Under the pieces are notes generated by a model. It was not told the DNA's origin and did not search any database. It saw only the letters and a program-made list of their open reading frames with translations. A program made the translations under genes and the position numbers. This document shows, piece by piece, positions 23,101 through 34,354 of a stretch of DNA of 64,000 nucleotides. Source of the stretch: Oxytricha trifallax (lineage: Eukaryota; Ciliophora; Spirotrichea; Sporadotrichida; Oxytrichidae); assembly GCA_000711775.1 (NCBI GenBank), contig ARYC01000714.1, positions 85,386 through 149,385 of the forward strand, in the 5' to 3' direction. How positions within the stretch are numbered: position 1 is the first letter of the stretch; each line of letters starts with the position of its first letter.

Positions 23101-26100
23101 TAGTCAACGAGCAAAATTAATTACAAAAATACAGGTAATTTTATTGAACATATTCAAATTCATTGAGATCCCCATCTGCAGGAAGTGCTCTCTTGAATGT
23201 TCTGTATGCGGTACTGATGGGCTATGTATCCAATGTATTATAATCCAAAAAATATTAATTACTAATAATTTGATTGAATTATTATTATTGTGGATAAATT
23301 CTCAAAAACTAATTTTCCTTAACATTATTTTTTTATGATCTTAATTTTTATTAAGATGATAACTTTGAACTTTATAAAGTAATTTTTCATTGACTTAGTT
23401 AACATTAATTGCTGAATAGGGACATACAAAAGCCAAATCTTCAGCAAATTATGGTTACGACAAATAAATTTCATAAAATATACATTTTTAAAGAAATAAA
23501 CAATTTCGAGGCGAGGCTGATGCAAATGCCAATTTAGTAAGCAATTATTGAAATATATTAATAATATTATACTATACTTCTAAAAAAAAGAGATTCTGAG
23601 TTTATATTGCTGGATATTCACTTTTTAATGGAAAATGTTTCACAGACGGGTGCCCACCTTCCTCATTTTTCAATTCATCAACTAGTTTGTGCGAGGCATG
23701 TCCTACAGGTTGTTCTCATTGCAAGATAAATGGAGACTGTACAAAGTGCTAAAGTACTTACTACCTAATTCATATTTAATTTTATGTTGAAACCTGAATG
23801 TGGCAACAAATAAATGTGCTACAACATGCCCTTCAAACTTCTACCCCAGTGCTGAATCAAATGCTTGCATGAAATGCTAGCCAGATTGCGTGAATTGCGT
23901 AGGCAATAACTATACATGCACAAAATGTAACTCAAATACATTCCTGCTTCAAAATTCATGTGTAAAGCAATGTCCTCTTGTTGGATATTTTCATAATACC
24001 ACTGCACGAGAATGCTAACCATGTGATTTGAAAATATATAGGTTTTAAATAAAAGTTGAAATATATTATATATGTAAAAAAACTATAATTATTAAATTTT
24101 TTAGAGCAATTTATTTTAAACTTTCAAATAAAAATAGATTTACAATAAAATTTATCATCATTAAATTTAAACAAATTGACTTGTTTTTAATACATTAGTA
24201 TTCAGCAAATTATTCATAAAGTAATTGAGATTAATAAATTTCTAATAAATCCATTTTTTTATATATAGTGAATTTCATTTTATTCTGTACCTTTTAAATT
24301 AGTAAAAATCATCAAATATAATACAAAACTTTTTAAATATAAATTATTAGTGAATATATAAAATTCAATGTATCTTATAATATTTTTGATTCTGCTTGCG
24401 AAGTTTGCATTGCTGATTCCAAAGATTGCATTACTTGTTAACCCAATAAATATCTCCACAACAGACAATTTCAAATATTTTTTATATGCAATGCGTCAGT
24501 ACATGCCCAGCATCATATTTTGCAGAAAGTTCAAACAATATTTGTTATCCGTGTCATTCGTCTTGTACTGCTTGTACTAGTGGCTTGCATACAGATTGTT
24601 CGGCTTGTGCTGCTGGAAATTATCTATTAAATTATGATTTATAATTTATATCTACTTCAAACGACTTGTCTTCTTAATTTAAAAATGTTCTTTAGTAAGT
24701 TATAAATACATGTTTTGTCTAACTTCCTGTCCTTCTCCATATTATCAAGATTTGACAGCCAAAACATGTGACACTTGCAAGTACTTCTGTGATGCATGCA
24801 CAAATAAGTATAATTGTAACTAATGTAAACAAGGTTTCGAGCAAGTGCCTGGTAACTGCACGGGTGAATACTTTTTAAGAACTAAAATCAATTAAAGACT
24901 TTAACTTCCAATAAATACTGCTCAAATGCCAGCAAGTATTGATATGATTAAGATGAGCATGGAAATTTGGTTCAAGATTGATGATATTTCAAGCTCAACT
25001 CTCTAAGTCATTGTTGGAGCAACTCCTTACAAATTAAGAAAGAAAGCTAATTCCAAGTCTTTTCATTTATCTTTCTAAGGCTTATTGACTTACTGTGAAA
25101 TAACAAATACTACTTTTGCTTCAGATACTTGGTATCATTATGCATTTACTATAAATGAAGCTAAAGTGTAGCTCAAATGCTACTTTAATGGGGACCCTAT
25201 ATCGATTGGAGATAGTCCAGCTGTACTTATTGCTTAAGAGTTATACAGACCTACTGAGCTTACTCTTGGAGGCACTACAGACCCTAAAGCTTCCGAGATA
25301 AACTTTGTTGGCTACTTAAAAGAATTCAGATTATGGAATATAATAAGAAGTGACTTTGACATTAAGAATGGAAGATACTATGATATGACATCTAAAGCCT
25401 CATTATTTTTCGCATACTGGAAATTAAATGAAGTAAACGATGGATAGGTTACAAGGTTTATTGATTATTCTTAAGGAGGAACTTCAAACTTTAACCCATC
25501 GACAATTGTTGCTACATAAACAGTTTAAAATTCTATGGAATTCAGAGAAATTAAAAATAATATTTAAATTAAGATATTATTAAAAGGAAATGATTTAGAA
25601 GTTTTATAAAGTATTGTACATAATTGAATAATGATCTCTCAACTTTAATTCATTTTTTGTTAAAAATATATTTTTCATAAAAGTGAAATCATTTTAACTC
25701 TTTTTAATAGAAAGGTTTCCGAATTTATTATTGAACCACCATTTTGGACAAACAATAATTTTTTAAGTCAAAGAAATTTAATTTTTAATTTCCCTTTATA
25801 GAATTAAATTTGAATATTAAGAAGCATTCCTTAAAATCTGTAAGGAAGGATGGTATGCTTACAATGATACTATTCTTGGATATTAAAAATGTAAACCTTG
25901 CGACTCAAATTGCAAGAATTGTATTGGACCATCTGCTACTGAATGTGTCGAGTGCAATGAACCTTAAAAGTTGCTGCAAACTGAATATAGGTGTATAATT
26001 GTCGAATCTTGCCCAATAAGTTATTTTCAAGATCCAGAAAGTGGTTTATGCGTGAATTGTAACTCCACATGCAGAATATAATCTATTAATTATATTGAAG

Positions 26101-29100
26101 AATATGCTAAGGAGCACCAAATTTCTGTACATAATGCAACGCCGGGTATTATAGAGAGTACTAAGGCACAGGCTGTGTCAAAGATTGTCCTGCTGGAATG
26201 TATGGAAATATATTTTTTATAAGTTTTCATAAACATCGAGAAATAGAGTTGCTTATTCAATCCAATAATAGACTATATCTCCCCTAAAAATGGAGCAGTC
26301 TTCCTTGCTGGTTCTTTCAAACAATATTATTTATTATTATTTTTTAATTTAATGAATTTAATACATTGGTACTTTCATTGATCTTCATTCAAATTTCACA
26401 ATGCTTAATAATGAGATAAATACCACATATGAATATGGTTGGAAAATTGTAAGACAAGATGGAAACGTTGATATAACAAACGATGCTTTCAAAACATACT
26501 ATCTTATGTACATTTTAAATAATTATTTATCAAACTGATATTAGGAAAGTTCATTTAGATAATAACATAGTCTAAGCCAATAACTACTACATAATTAGTT
26601 TTTATGTCAGAGGACTTGATCAATTTTATAAGGGAATGTGAAAAAACATTTATATAATAGCATTTATGTAATGTATTCTGAGATGAAGACTACAATATAT
26701 TTGGGAACTCCTCCAAAAAATGGAAAATGTCAAATATCCCCAATAATTGGAATTGCTACAATTACTAAATTTTAAATATAGCAAACCAATTGGATTGACC
26801 TCGAGCCAATAGATGCCTACGATTTCTTTTATTCTATGTTTTATTATATATCTTTTAATATTATTATTAAATGGACGGAGGAGAAGTATTTTTGCCTCTT
26901 GAAAGTACTGAAATTACACTAACATCCTTAAATTATACTTTTGCAGCAACTTAAAACTCAATTTTAATGAAGATAAAATAATAAGGAGCATGATAACAAA
27001 ATTAATTATAAGTTTTTTAATTATTCTTATACAGAATGCTTTTAAAACTATACATTTGATTAATTGACTTTAAAAAACAAATTATGAATTTTGATTTTTT
27101 GCTTATATTTTAATTATCCTTAAATAATTATTATCTAAATTTAGTCCACTACATCTTAAATGAATAGCAAGGGTTTATAATTAATACACAGATGTGAAGA
27201 TAAAATGTAAAGCGACAAATGTTAAAGGTTTCTATAATCAAATCATAACAACAATCACTCTTGAAAAGAAATCTAGTTCTGATGCATCATATGATTTAGA
27301 AAAGCTTAACCCAGCTCTTGCATAGAGTGAGGTTGAGGTCCTTCTTCAGATACAATAGCTAAAATTGGTCACTTAATACCTTGGCTATTAATTATTTTAT
27401 AATTCTTATAAAAAATGGCAACTTGCAATATCAAGATAGCACAAGGTTCGACCCAAAATTAGAATCCTATCAGTGCACCTCAAAACTTTGCAATAATTAA
27501 GGAAATTGCTCATACATACCATACACTAAGAAATATTACTGTTAGTGTGAAACTAAAATTGGTGGCTAAAACTGTACTTTTATTAATAATACGCAAATTC
27601 AAGTGATAAAAACTAAAATATAATAATTAGCAGCTTCTTACGAATCACTCTCAGACAAGCATAATATTATTATAAATATATTATAAGGTTTATGAATTCG
27701 AATTTATGAAATTAATTACAGCTTACAAAGAGCAATTAAATGATGTTACGTTTGGAATTGTTATTTCTGTAATATACTATAAAATTCATCAATGGGATGG
27801 TTCAAGTTAAGATGAAAACAGCTTAAACAGTTATTTGCAAATTACCTCAAATCTATTGGAGTACATAGAATCAGTCAAAATAGAAAAAAATAGTCAATTT
27901 AAAAATTCTTAAAATCAAAAAAAATATAAATAAATCACCTTCAAATCATTATTATAATTATTTTTAATAAATTTACTTGAATTAGATTTAATTATATTTA
28001 AAATGGACGCAAATGATAAATATTATATTTTTACTACTTGCGCCCATTTTTATTATATTTATTATTTTTAATTGTTTTATTTTAAAATTATTTTTATTTA
28101 TCAAATTACTTTATTTACTATATTATGTTTTGGTGGAATAATTTATTTTATACATTGAAAGTTTTTAATTTTCAAGATTTTTTACTTTTATTAGTAAATT
28201 ATTTAATAATTATTCATGTTTTACTTATGAATAAAACAAACTTCATTTCTAAAATTCAAAATAAATAAACATACTTGAAAATATAAATAAAAAGTTTTTA
28301 TCTAAAACAAGCTGCATTAGCAAAAATAAATAAGTTTTAATAATTAAATTCACAATAATAAATAATCTTATTGTTTATACTGTAGATTTCTAATAAATAT
28401 TAAAAAATATGTTTTAAGTATATAGACATTAAATTCCTTTATTCCTTTATATTTAAGCATTTGTATATTCACGATATTTCACTATTTTTAATGAATATGA
28501 TATTATAGAAAATAATGTAACAAAAAGTTGGAGTAGCATTTAAAACCCTCCTTAAACCATTAGCTTTTAAATTATTATATTTAAATTCTTAAAATATGGT
28601 AGATTAATTTTATAGAATACTAAAAGCAATCAATTAATTCAGCAATTTTCATATTCTTTATTTATTAAACTTTAATATGAAAATTTATGTTAGTATTATA
28701 AATTAAAATTTTTATAAAAATACAGTCAAAATGAGAACATATCAATAGTTATTCGATTATATGAACCTGAAAGATTAGGGATTTACATTATTGGCAAGTC
28801 TTAAACTGTCTATGATAATATGCAGCTTGCTATATAAATATTTGAGGCAGTAAGATAAAACTCACTTGCTTAAGTAAATTGAATTTAATTTTAAATATGG
28901 TTGACACCTAGAAATAATTCATTTCGCGAATGATTGCTTTTAAACAAGTTCTACTATCATAAGATGCTCTAATCTCAGTTTCTGCAACTGATTTCTCTCG
29001 TAGAAAAGATAGAACAATAGTTAAAGTTACCCCAAATATATTCTAAACTGCTGTAGTGCCATTAGAGTCGCAGTATATTTTAGAAGTAGTTGAGTATGCT

Positions 29101-32100
29101 ATAAATCCACTCTAAGTAGTAAACCTGAACAATATAGCCAGTAATGTCTTCTCCACTACTTTCTACAATTCTTCAACTTATATATATTAATATTTTTGAA
29201 ATAATGTCTTATGAGAAAGCTATTATTAAAAATTTGATGTCAGAAATAGAATTTTATTATCCACACACAGATAATTAAAATGTATCAGACTTCATGACCA
29301 TTTATAATTCACTCAGTCCATATAAAGCTGCTTAAAACCTCAAAAGGCAAAAAATGATGAATAAATTTTATTTTTTAATTAATAGTTTAATAACAGCAAT
29401 ATGGCTTGTTCTTACTGGGATGAAACTACAAATAATTTAAACTCATAGACTTATCTCTTATAAATACATCTATTTGATTTTTATAATTAGTACTTTCAAT
29501 GTGAAACTAAATTTATGAAATGTAAACTTATCGAAGTTAAATATTTTATTTTGATATATTTATGAATAAATATATGTGGGGGGGGGGAGTTTCGAAATCT
29601 TTGATCGGATAAAGTAGATTTTTCAAGAATATTTCCTGCTGCGAAAAAAATAATTTATATTTGAATTTTTGCTTTTTATGATATGACTAGTTAACTAACT
29701 ATCTTTACAAAAGGACAATTATAAGCTAACATATTAAATATTTTGATTATTCTATTATACATTTGAATTTTGTACTATCAAATTATTCACTTACTCTTCT
29801 GAATATTATTTTTTCATTTTTTGCTTAATTTAGCATAATCATTATATTTCATAATTATTTCAAATGAATATACATTTTATATTTTATTTACATATAATGC
29901 AATTATAGCTTTTCCATTCTGTACAGTTCTTCAACCAAGAAATTAAAGGTTTAGTTTAGTATATTTTAGTTCTTATAAAAATTCATGAAATTTATTCTAC
30001 AAATGTACAAGAGAGTCACTCCCCCCCCATATGTGGGATTAATTGGAAAAATGATGGTTGCACATTCATAGGAGTAGACAATACTCACATAAAATGCTCG
30101 TGCAATCATCTAACAGTTGTAGCACCCTCGTTTATCACTCCCTCTGATTCAGGTACAGCTTCTGAAGAGAATATTTAGAACAAGTATAATGAACTGAATA
30201 AATAAATTATAAAAGCAATAAAATTTATTGATAGATTAATTTATGTTTAATTAAAAGTATGTTTAGGCAGGTAAAAATGATGAGGGTAAAATAACGAAGG
30301 AAGACTTACAAGTTCCACTTGATAGATACTTTAAAAACTTATAGGAGTTATTGCAACATAAGCAATTTTAATATTGTGGGATTACAGTTGATTTGGGAAA
30401 TTAAAATAAAGCTAAATTAATAAATATTAAAATTCGTGGCAATTAATTTTCTTGAAACCTAGACAATATGGTACTTGTTTGAAAGAGAATTAAAATCAGC
30501 TGGACTATATTATAGGCAGTACCTCTCTTATCGCATCCCTGAAGCGAGATAACACGACTTTAATTTTGGCATTAAAATCAACTAAACAAATCACCCAAAA
30601 TTGAAGTCGTGCCATCTCGCTTCAGAGATGAAATAAAGTGGTACTGCCTATAATAAAGTCCAGCTGATTTTGAATTATTTTTCAAACAAGTACCATATTT
30701 TCTAGGTTTCAAGAAGTTAACTTCCACGAATTTATTTATTTATTAATTTATCTATATTTCAATTTCCCAAATCAATTGTATCTCCACAATAATTAAAACC
30801 ACAAAATCCTACAGTACATTAATAAAGTTTTTTATCGATTAAGTCGACATTTAAAAAATATTTTATTCGAGGTTCGATATTTATATGTCGAGAATTTTGG
30901 TAATAATATATTGTATTTTAAAGTATATTAGAAGAATTTAATTTTAAATATTTTCTCAAAGTACTTAGACAATCATACATAAAATCTCTAAACTTTATTT
31001 AACATATTTACCAATTATTTTATCAATTAAATATTCTGTCTTTGGATTTTTTAATTAAGTTATTTCCTGGCCATATCTCTCATTTAAACGTTCATCATAA
31101 TTAAGTAGAGATACTGCTGTATTATCAATCTTTGAATATTTCTCTTTACTCAACTGTAGTATTCATTTTTAAATAGGATTTTATAATTGCTGCAAGAGAA
31201 AAGATATCCCATTTAACAGAGTCATCTTAAGAAGACTTCGATCTTTGGAAAGTATCCAGTAGTAATTAGAATGTTGCTTAGTCCAGAAACTTTAATTCAA
31301 TATGATGCATTGAATTAAGTTAATTCCATTCTGATTAGTTTAAGATTTCAAAATATTTTCCAGCTTCAGAATTTATCCAAATATCCAAAAGTTCATAATA
31401 CCTTAAAGTGTATTATAGAAGTGTAAATAAATTAGACATAAATAAGTCATTTATTTTAACACATTTATATATCAATTTTAAAAGCTTACCTTAAACTCAC
31501 CGTCATAAAATTGATTCACAACTTCTCATATACACTCTTAGACAAATTATATTTAACCTATAATCCCCGACATGACTCCAATAAAGAATTCTATAATTGT
31601 CTACTTTTATCAATTAAAAAACTCAATCAAATTATAAAGGGGGTTTTTATTTTATAGATGAAAAAATAAAATAAAGCAGCCTTAACCTACAGATTTCCTT
31701 TTAAACCCAGGATCCTATGTCCCACTTATCTCAATTTATTATATTTATAAACTATGACATATAAATATAATCTTCTGGTTCATGTACATTTCAAGTTTGA
31801 TATATTACACTGGCAGAGACAGAAAAAGAAGGTATAATATGACTAAATCTTAAAATAGAGATGATTTAGCGGAAATCAAAGATAGAGATGTGCAGTGCTT
31901 AGATGAAGTCATTAATGAACTTATTGCTAGAGATTATGCCAAAAAGATTCATTAATTTTCACTTAATAATTTATTAATAATTTATATAGAAAGCTGCAGA
32001 ACTTAAAGGATAAGGATAACAACCTTAAAATAAAACTATAAAGTTAGAAGCTCCAGAAAAGAAACCTACAAAAAGGAATACTATAAAAGTTCCTGATTCA

Positions 32101-33550
32101 AATTTTCTACATGCTAATGAATCTGGGAAACTTCTAGGTGAAAAGAAGTATTCATTAGAAATTATGAATATGTAAAACCTATATAAAAGATTCTCCTAAA
32201 TCTTTGTATAAAATTATCATGTTTAAATATATCTGCAAATTTTATAAAAAAATACTCTGTTATATTTCTTACTTTATTTTTTTAAAAAAATTTGAAATCT
32301 CAATTTTTTTATCTTTAGCAAATTATTGTCTTTAAGATAATTTTTTTGTGTGTTTATTTGAAATTATTGAGTGTTCAATTTTCTTCTATTTGCTATTTTC
32401 TAAATCTAAATATTATTGTATCTAATTCTATTTCTTCAAAAATATTATAGTGATTCAACATAGATGTCGCAACAAGATACTTAATAAAATAGTGCTTTAA
32501 TAATTCTAATTTATATATATTTATATTTTTGCTCAAAAGAAACCAGGCAGTGAAAATTTTGGGTTTAATCCTATTCCTTAAGAAGATACTCATAAGAGTG
32601 AAATTGAAGGTTTCAAATCTTATGAAGAAATGACTAAGGAAGAAAAGAAATTCTTAAAAAGACGAGCTAGAAAGAAGGTCTTTGGGAAAGTTGGAACTAT
32701 GGACGAAAGAGCGAAAAGATTTTATGATAAAGCAGTGAAGGTAAAAAGTTCAATAGCAGCTCCAGACAACAAAATGAAGTTTTTCTATGAGGCACTTAAG
32801 TCTAGTCTTTGGATGGGTTTGATGTCAAAGACAAGCAAAATAGCTCCAAGACACGTTAGACTAGCATTAATGTACTTGTACATCTCACTTCATCTGACAA
32901 TTTCAAGCATAGCTTTCATTATGGGTTATATCGATATGTTTGCTGAAATGATAGGGGATTCTATGATTTCAATTTTAGGTGCAGCAATTCTCACTCACAT
33001 AATTCCTTGGTTTATTTGTGTTCCAGTGGCTCTTATTTTTAGAATGCCTCACAGTATTAGAAGGCAAGTTGAGGGCATTAAGACAAAGAAAATTAATAAA
33101 GCCTTCAAAGAGATTGATAAGCAAATGGGATTAAGATATGCTATTGGCTATTTTATTTGCTATTTCTTCTATGCAGTCATGACAGTTCTTGTTACATTCT
33201 TCAACTATGTTTACCCTAGTGACTATTTTTAGTAATTTAAAATTTAAAAACATTCTATTGCATGTCATGGTTTATGAAAAAAAATAATATATAGTTCTTT
33301 TTGTTGGTGGTTATATACTTTTTGGATTTAATTGCTTTTACATTTGGATTTGCAGGCTTTCAACTTACTCTATCATTTATATTAATTATAATTGTCGACA
33401 TTTTTGTTTTAATAAATTAGACTATAATCTTTGTTGTCTCAGAAATCTCAGATCTTTTATAGTGCATGGGCATTCTTTGAAAAAATCAGATAAAACCTTT
33501 GGCTGAATAATTTGAAGAAATATTATAAGCAATAATTATATGTCTAATAT
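17114..33550 (+). CDS. Giant Cys-rich/LamG/REJ/GPS membrane receptor, copy 1 (polycystin-1-like)
   Basis: A single-direction chain of coding blocks separated by AT-rich gaps. In order: GTPAFVVNN..NYGFYSFWLK (17114-17213), WNFVYVGYSKSNTF (19141-19240), Cys-rich furin/EGF-like units (about 21925-24640), a long block with more Cys units and a LamG/ConA-like domain (24705-25555), Cys units (25809-26085), a REJ-like domain (26695-26985), an EGF-like domain (27468-27582), a GPS motif (29400-30180), then transmembrane segments (31700-33480). REJ plus GPS plus multiple transmembrane helices is the polycystin-1/REJ-receptor plan; ciliates carry many such surface receptors. The C-terminus reads WAFFEKIRQNL near 33470. 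Not every junction was solved, so the full protein is not reconstructed. The gene may be germline-limited or somatic. Confidence 0.7.
17214..19140. other. AT-rich non-coding gap in copy 1
   Basis: About 1.9 kb with no recognisable coding block after the GTAAG that follows ..YSFWLK at 17213. Similar gaps at 19402-20760 and 20880-21050 are also featureless. They are IES or intron sequence. Confidence 0.4.
21055..21385. other. GC-rich island of unknown nature
   Basis: About 200 bp at roughly 55-60% G+C (21060-21275) inside sequence of about 20% G+C, followed by a 10 bp-stem hairpin (CTTAGAGATG at 21297-21306 with CATCTCTAAG at 21326-21335). The plus strand has an ORF starting MSCMSLAGSDFGLLDLHASH with a hydrophobic stretch VFLGVLSLVIFFYVL; it stops at TGA near 21180, but the frame stays open if TGA is read as Trp. 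The minus strand has AATATAAAAG just upstream of the island and could be a structured RNA. I do not recognise it. Confidence 0.4.
21925..24640 (+). CDS. Copy 1: Cys-rich furin/EGF-like repeat blocks
   Basis: Short blocks rich in CxxC pairs: ICLACVSPCSICISYSKC (21928-21990), YKCLPITDGC (22175-22292), KCIACVSPCSEC (22797-22835), KCLTCIAGGYSLIDNTC (22922-23075), CRKCSLECSVCGTDGLC (23170-23240), ACPTGCSHCKINGDCTKC (23690-23755), a longer run at 23810-24030 with CQPDCVNCVGNNYTC and CVKQCPLVGYF, and CEVCIADSKDCITC (24395-24440). Each repeat is of the extracellular growth-factor-receptor/furin type and would be disulfide-bonded outside the cell. Each block is bounded by AT-rich sequence, so most repeats are separate MDSs or exons. 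Confidence 0.75.
24705..25555 (+). CDS. Copy 1: Cys units plus LamG/ConA-like domain (longest uninterrupted block)
   Basis: Open frame with SCPSPYYQDLTAKTCDTCKY, CNQCKQGFEQVPGNC, then a jelly-roll-type domain: MEIWFKIDD near 24960, LSFQGLLTYCEI near 25070, WYHYAFTINEAKVQLKCYF near 25130, then TELTLGGTTDPKASE and GYLKEFRLWN near 25300. This is the Laminin-G-3/ConA-like signature (WxxxA, CYxNG, GxLKxxRxWN). Copy 2 has the same at 50180-50680 with about half the residues identical by eye. Sugar or protein binding is likely but not shown. Confidence 0.85.
25556..25808. other. IES, pointer AATTAAA (253 bp)
   Basis: AATTAAA at 25549-25555 and 25802-25808. Excision gives MEFREIKFEYQEAFLKIC in frame, matching copy 2 (MTEIDLKVCKEGF), which has no interruption here. 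Confidence 0.8.
26695..26985 (+). CDS. Copy 1: REJ-like domain
   Basis: YLGTPPKNGKCQISPIIGIA, then TNWIDLEPIDAYDFFYS, then after an AT gap MDGGEVFLPLEST and NYTFAATQNS. The PPxNGxCxxxPxxGxAxxTxFxxxxxxW pattern is that of REJ (receptor for egg jelly) domains in polycystin-1 proteins. Copy 2 repeats it at 52495-52680 (GSPPKNGRCRVSLI, WLDEEPIERYEFSYS). Confidence 0.8.
27468..27582 (+). CDS. Copy 1: EGF-like domain
   Basis: Six cysteines in EGF order: CTSKLCNNQGNC then YYCQCETKIGGQNC. It lies between the REJ-like domain and the GPS motif. I did not find it in copy 2, so it may be a copy 1 feature or be hidden by an unsolved IES there. Confidence 0.8.
29390..30190 (+). CDS. Copy 1: GPS autoproteolysis motif split by a 607 bp IES
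   Basis: ACSYWDETTNN (to 29437) joins WKNDGCTFIGVD then KCSCNHLTVVAP (from 30045). Joined, this is the GPS consensus CxxWx..W..GCxxxxxxxxxxxCxCxHLT, where adhesion receptors and polycystin-1 cut themselves before the residue after HL. Copy 3 has the same motif (ACNYWNGNKWENSGC..CLCNHLTSFAP) at about 61377-61482. Its position just ahead of the first transmembrane helix is as in the family. Confidence 0.85.
29438..30044. other. IES inside the GPS motif, pointer TAATT (607 bp)
   Basis: TAATT at 29433-29437 and 30040-30044; excision restores the GPS frame. Near its two ends lie a run of ten G (about 29578) and a run of eight C (about 30021), each next to ATATGTG, and the 9 bp ATATGTGGG occurs at both. 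Confidence 0.75.
30370..30793. mobile_element. Palindromic element, family P1 copy A (424 bp)
   Basis: Inverted arms of about 190 bp ending in ATTGTGGGATTACA and its near-complement, with the shared core AGCTGGACT..TATAGGCAGTACC. AAT flanks both ends. It lies between coding ..LQELLQH (about 30340) and the transmembrane region of copy 1. Arms carry A-specific bases (GAAGCGAG, CACGACTT) on both sides. Confidence 0.85.
31556..31640. mobile_element. Relic TBE right terminal repeat
   Basis: About 85 bp matches the right end of the complete TBE (44843-44926): the run GTCTACTTTTATCAAT..AAAAAACTCAATCAAA is shared, and the telomere-like tip has decayed to GGGGGTTTTTATTTTA. No transposase is next to it. 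Confidence 0.8.
31700..33480 (+). CDS. Copy 1: transmembrane region and C-terminus
   Basis: A first helix block (31700-31960) ends MYISSLIYYTGRDRKRR, then a Lys/Asp-rich cytoplasmic stretch NRDDLAEIKDRDVQ. The main block (about 32535-33234) has GFNPIPQEDTH, MTKEEKKFLKRRARK, MGLMSKTSKIAPRHVRLALMY, then helices near 32880-32940, 32960-33040 and 33130-33220. A further helix, DLIAFTFGFAGFQLTLSF, is at 33325-33400. Copies 2 and 3 share MYISSLVYYSGRDRR, TKKQIREDLAEIKDK and GLLAKTSKIALRHARLALLY. Topology suggests an anchored multi-pass receptor; no PLAT domain was recognised. Confidence 0.75.
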
Positions 33551-34039
33551 TTAAATATGTAATTATCCTAATTTTGTAAATTATTAGGAAAAAGTTTCTA
33601 TATAAGAAAAGTTATTTTTATTTTTTATTTTTGAGATTACTATGAACAAATAGTAAATCTCATCCAGCTTTATTCTTAGATTTAATTATGGGTTTTACAT
33701 AAAAAACATGTTTTTAAATTATAATTATTTAAAACTTAAGAGGTTGAGTAAGATAAAATTCCTTTATAATAACTTAAATATTCATTAATACAAAAAATTG
33801 AGATTGATTTAACAATTATGGAATTAATCATTTTCATTTAATTTCTTAATTAACAATTCTACAATATTTTATGAGAAGTAGAAATATTTTAAAACGACAG
33901 TTATAAAACACTTTTAATCTAAATATATTGTAAATATTCCTGATAAAAAAGAATCATAGAATAATACCTTAAAAATTTTTTAGTATAAAATAAATAAAAA
34001 AATACGAAAAAACTTTTGAAGTATCCTTTTGAAAAAATC

Positions 34040-34354
34040 ATGTCATAACAAGCTAAAGTAAAATAAATTGTAAATAACTTAGAGAAGCAAAGAATCAAAT
34101 ATACAAATAATTTCTAGATTAAATCTCTAGAAAATTATGTTGCTTTGTTTTATTAATTTAAAGAACTACAAGCCTCAAAGAACAATTACCATTCAAAAGT
34201 TTAAGATTTGCAAAAAGATTTATAAAAATTTATGGCTATTACTATTGAAAAACATATAAAATTGCAGCAAGTTTATAGAAGAAACTCTGATTGGATAGCA
34301 TATCAAGAATCAAAGAAAGAACAATTTGCCCCTTAAAAAGTTGTAAATTTGTGA
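34040..34354 (+). CDS. Small coiled-coil-like protein (104 aa), unrecognised
   Basis: ATG 34040 to TGA 34352-34354 without interruption under TAA/TAG = Gln: MSQQAKVKQIVNNLEKQRIK.., then VQDLQKDLQKFMAIT and VYRRNSDWIAYQESK. High Lys/Gln/Glu content and heptad-like spacing suggest a coiled coil. It is more GC-rich than its surroundings and sits alone between receptor copies 1 and 2. No signal peptide or known family seen. It could be a small somatic gene, a germline-limited gene, or a late block of copy 1. Confidence 0.55.
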
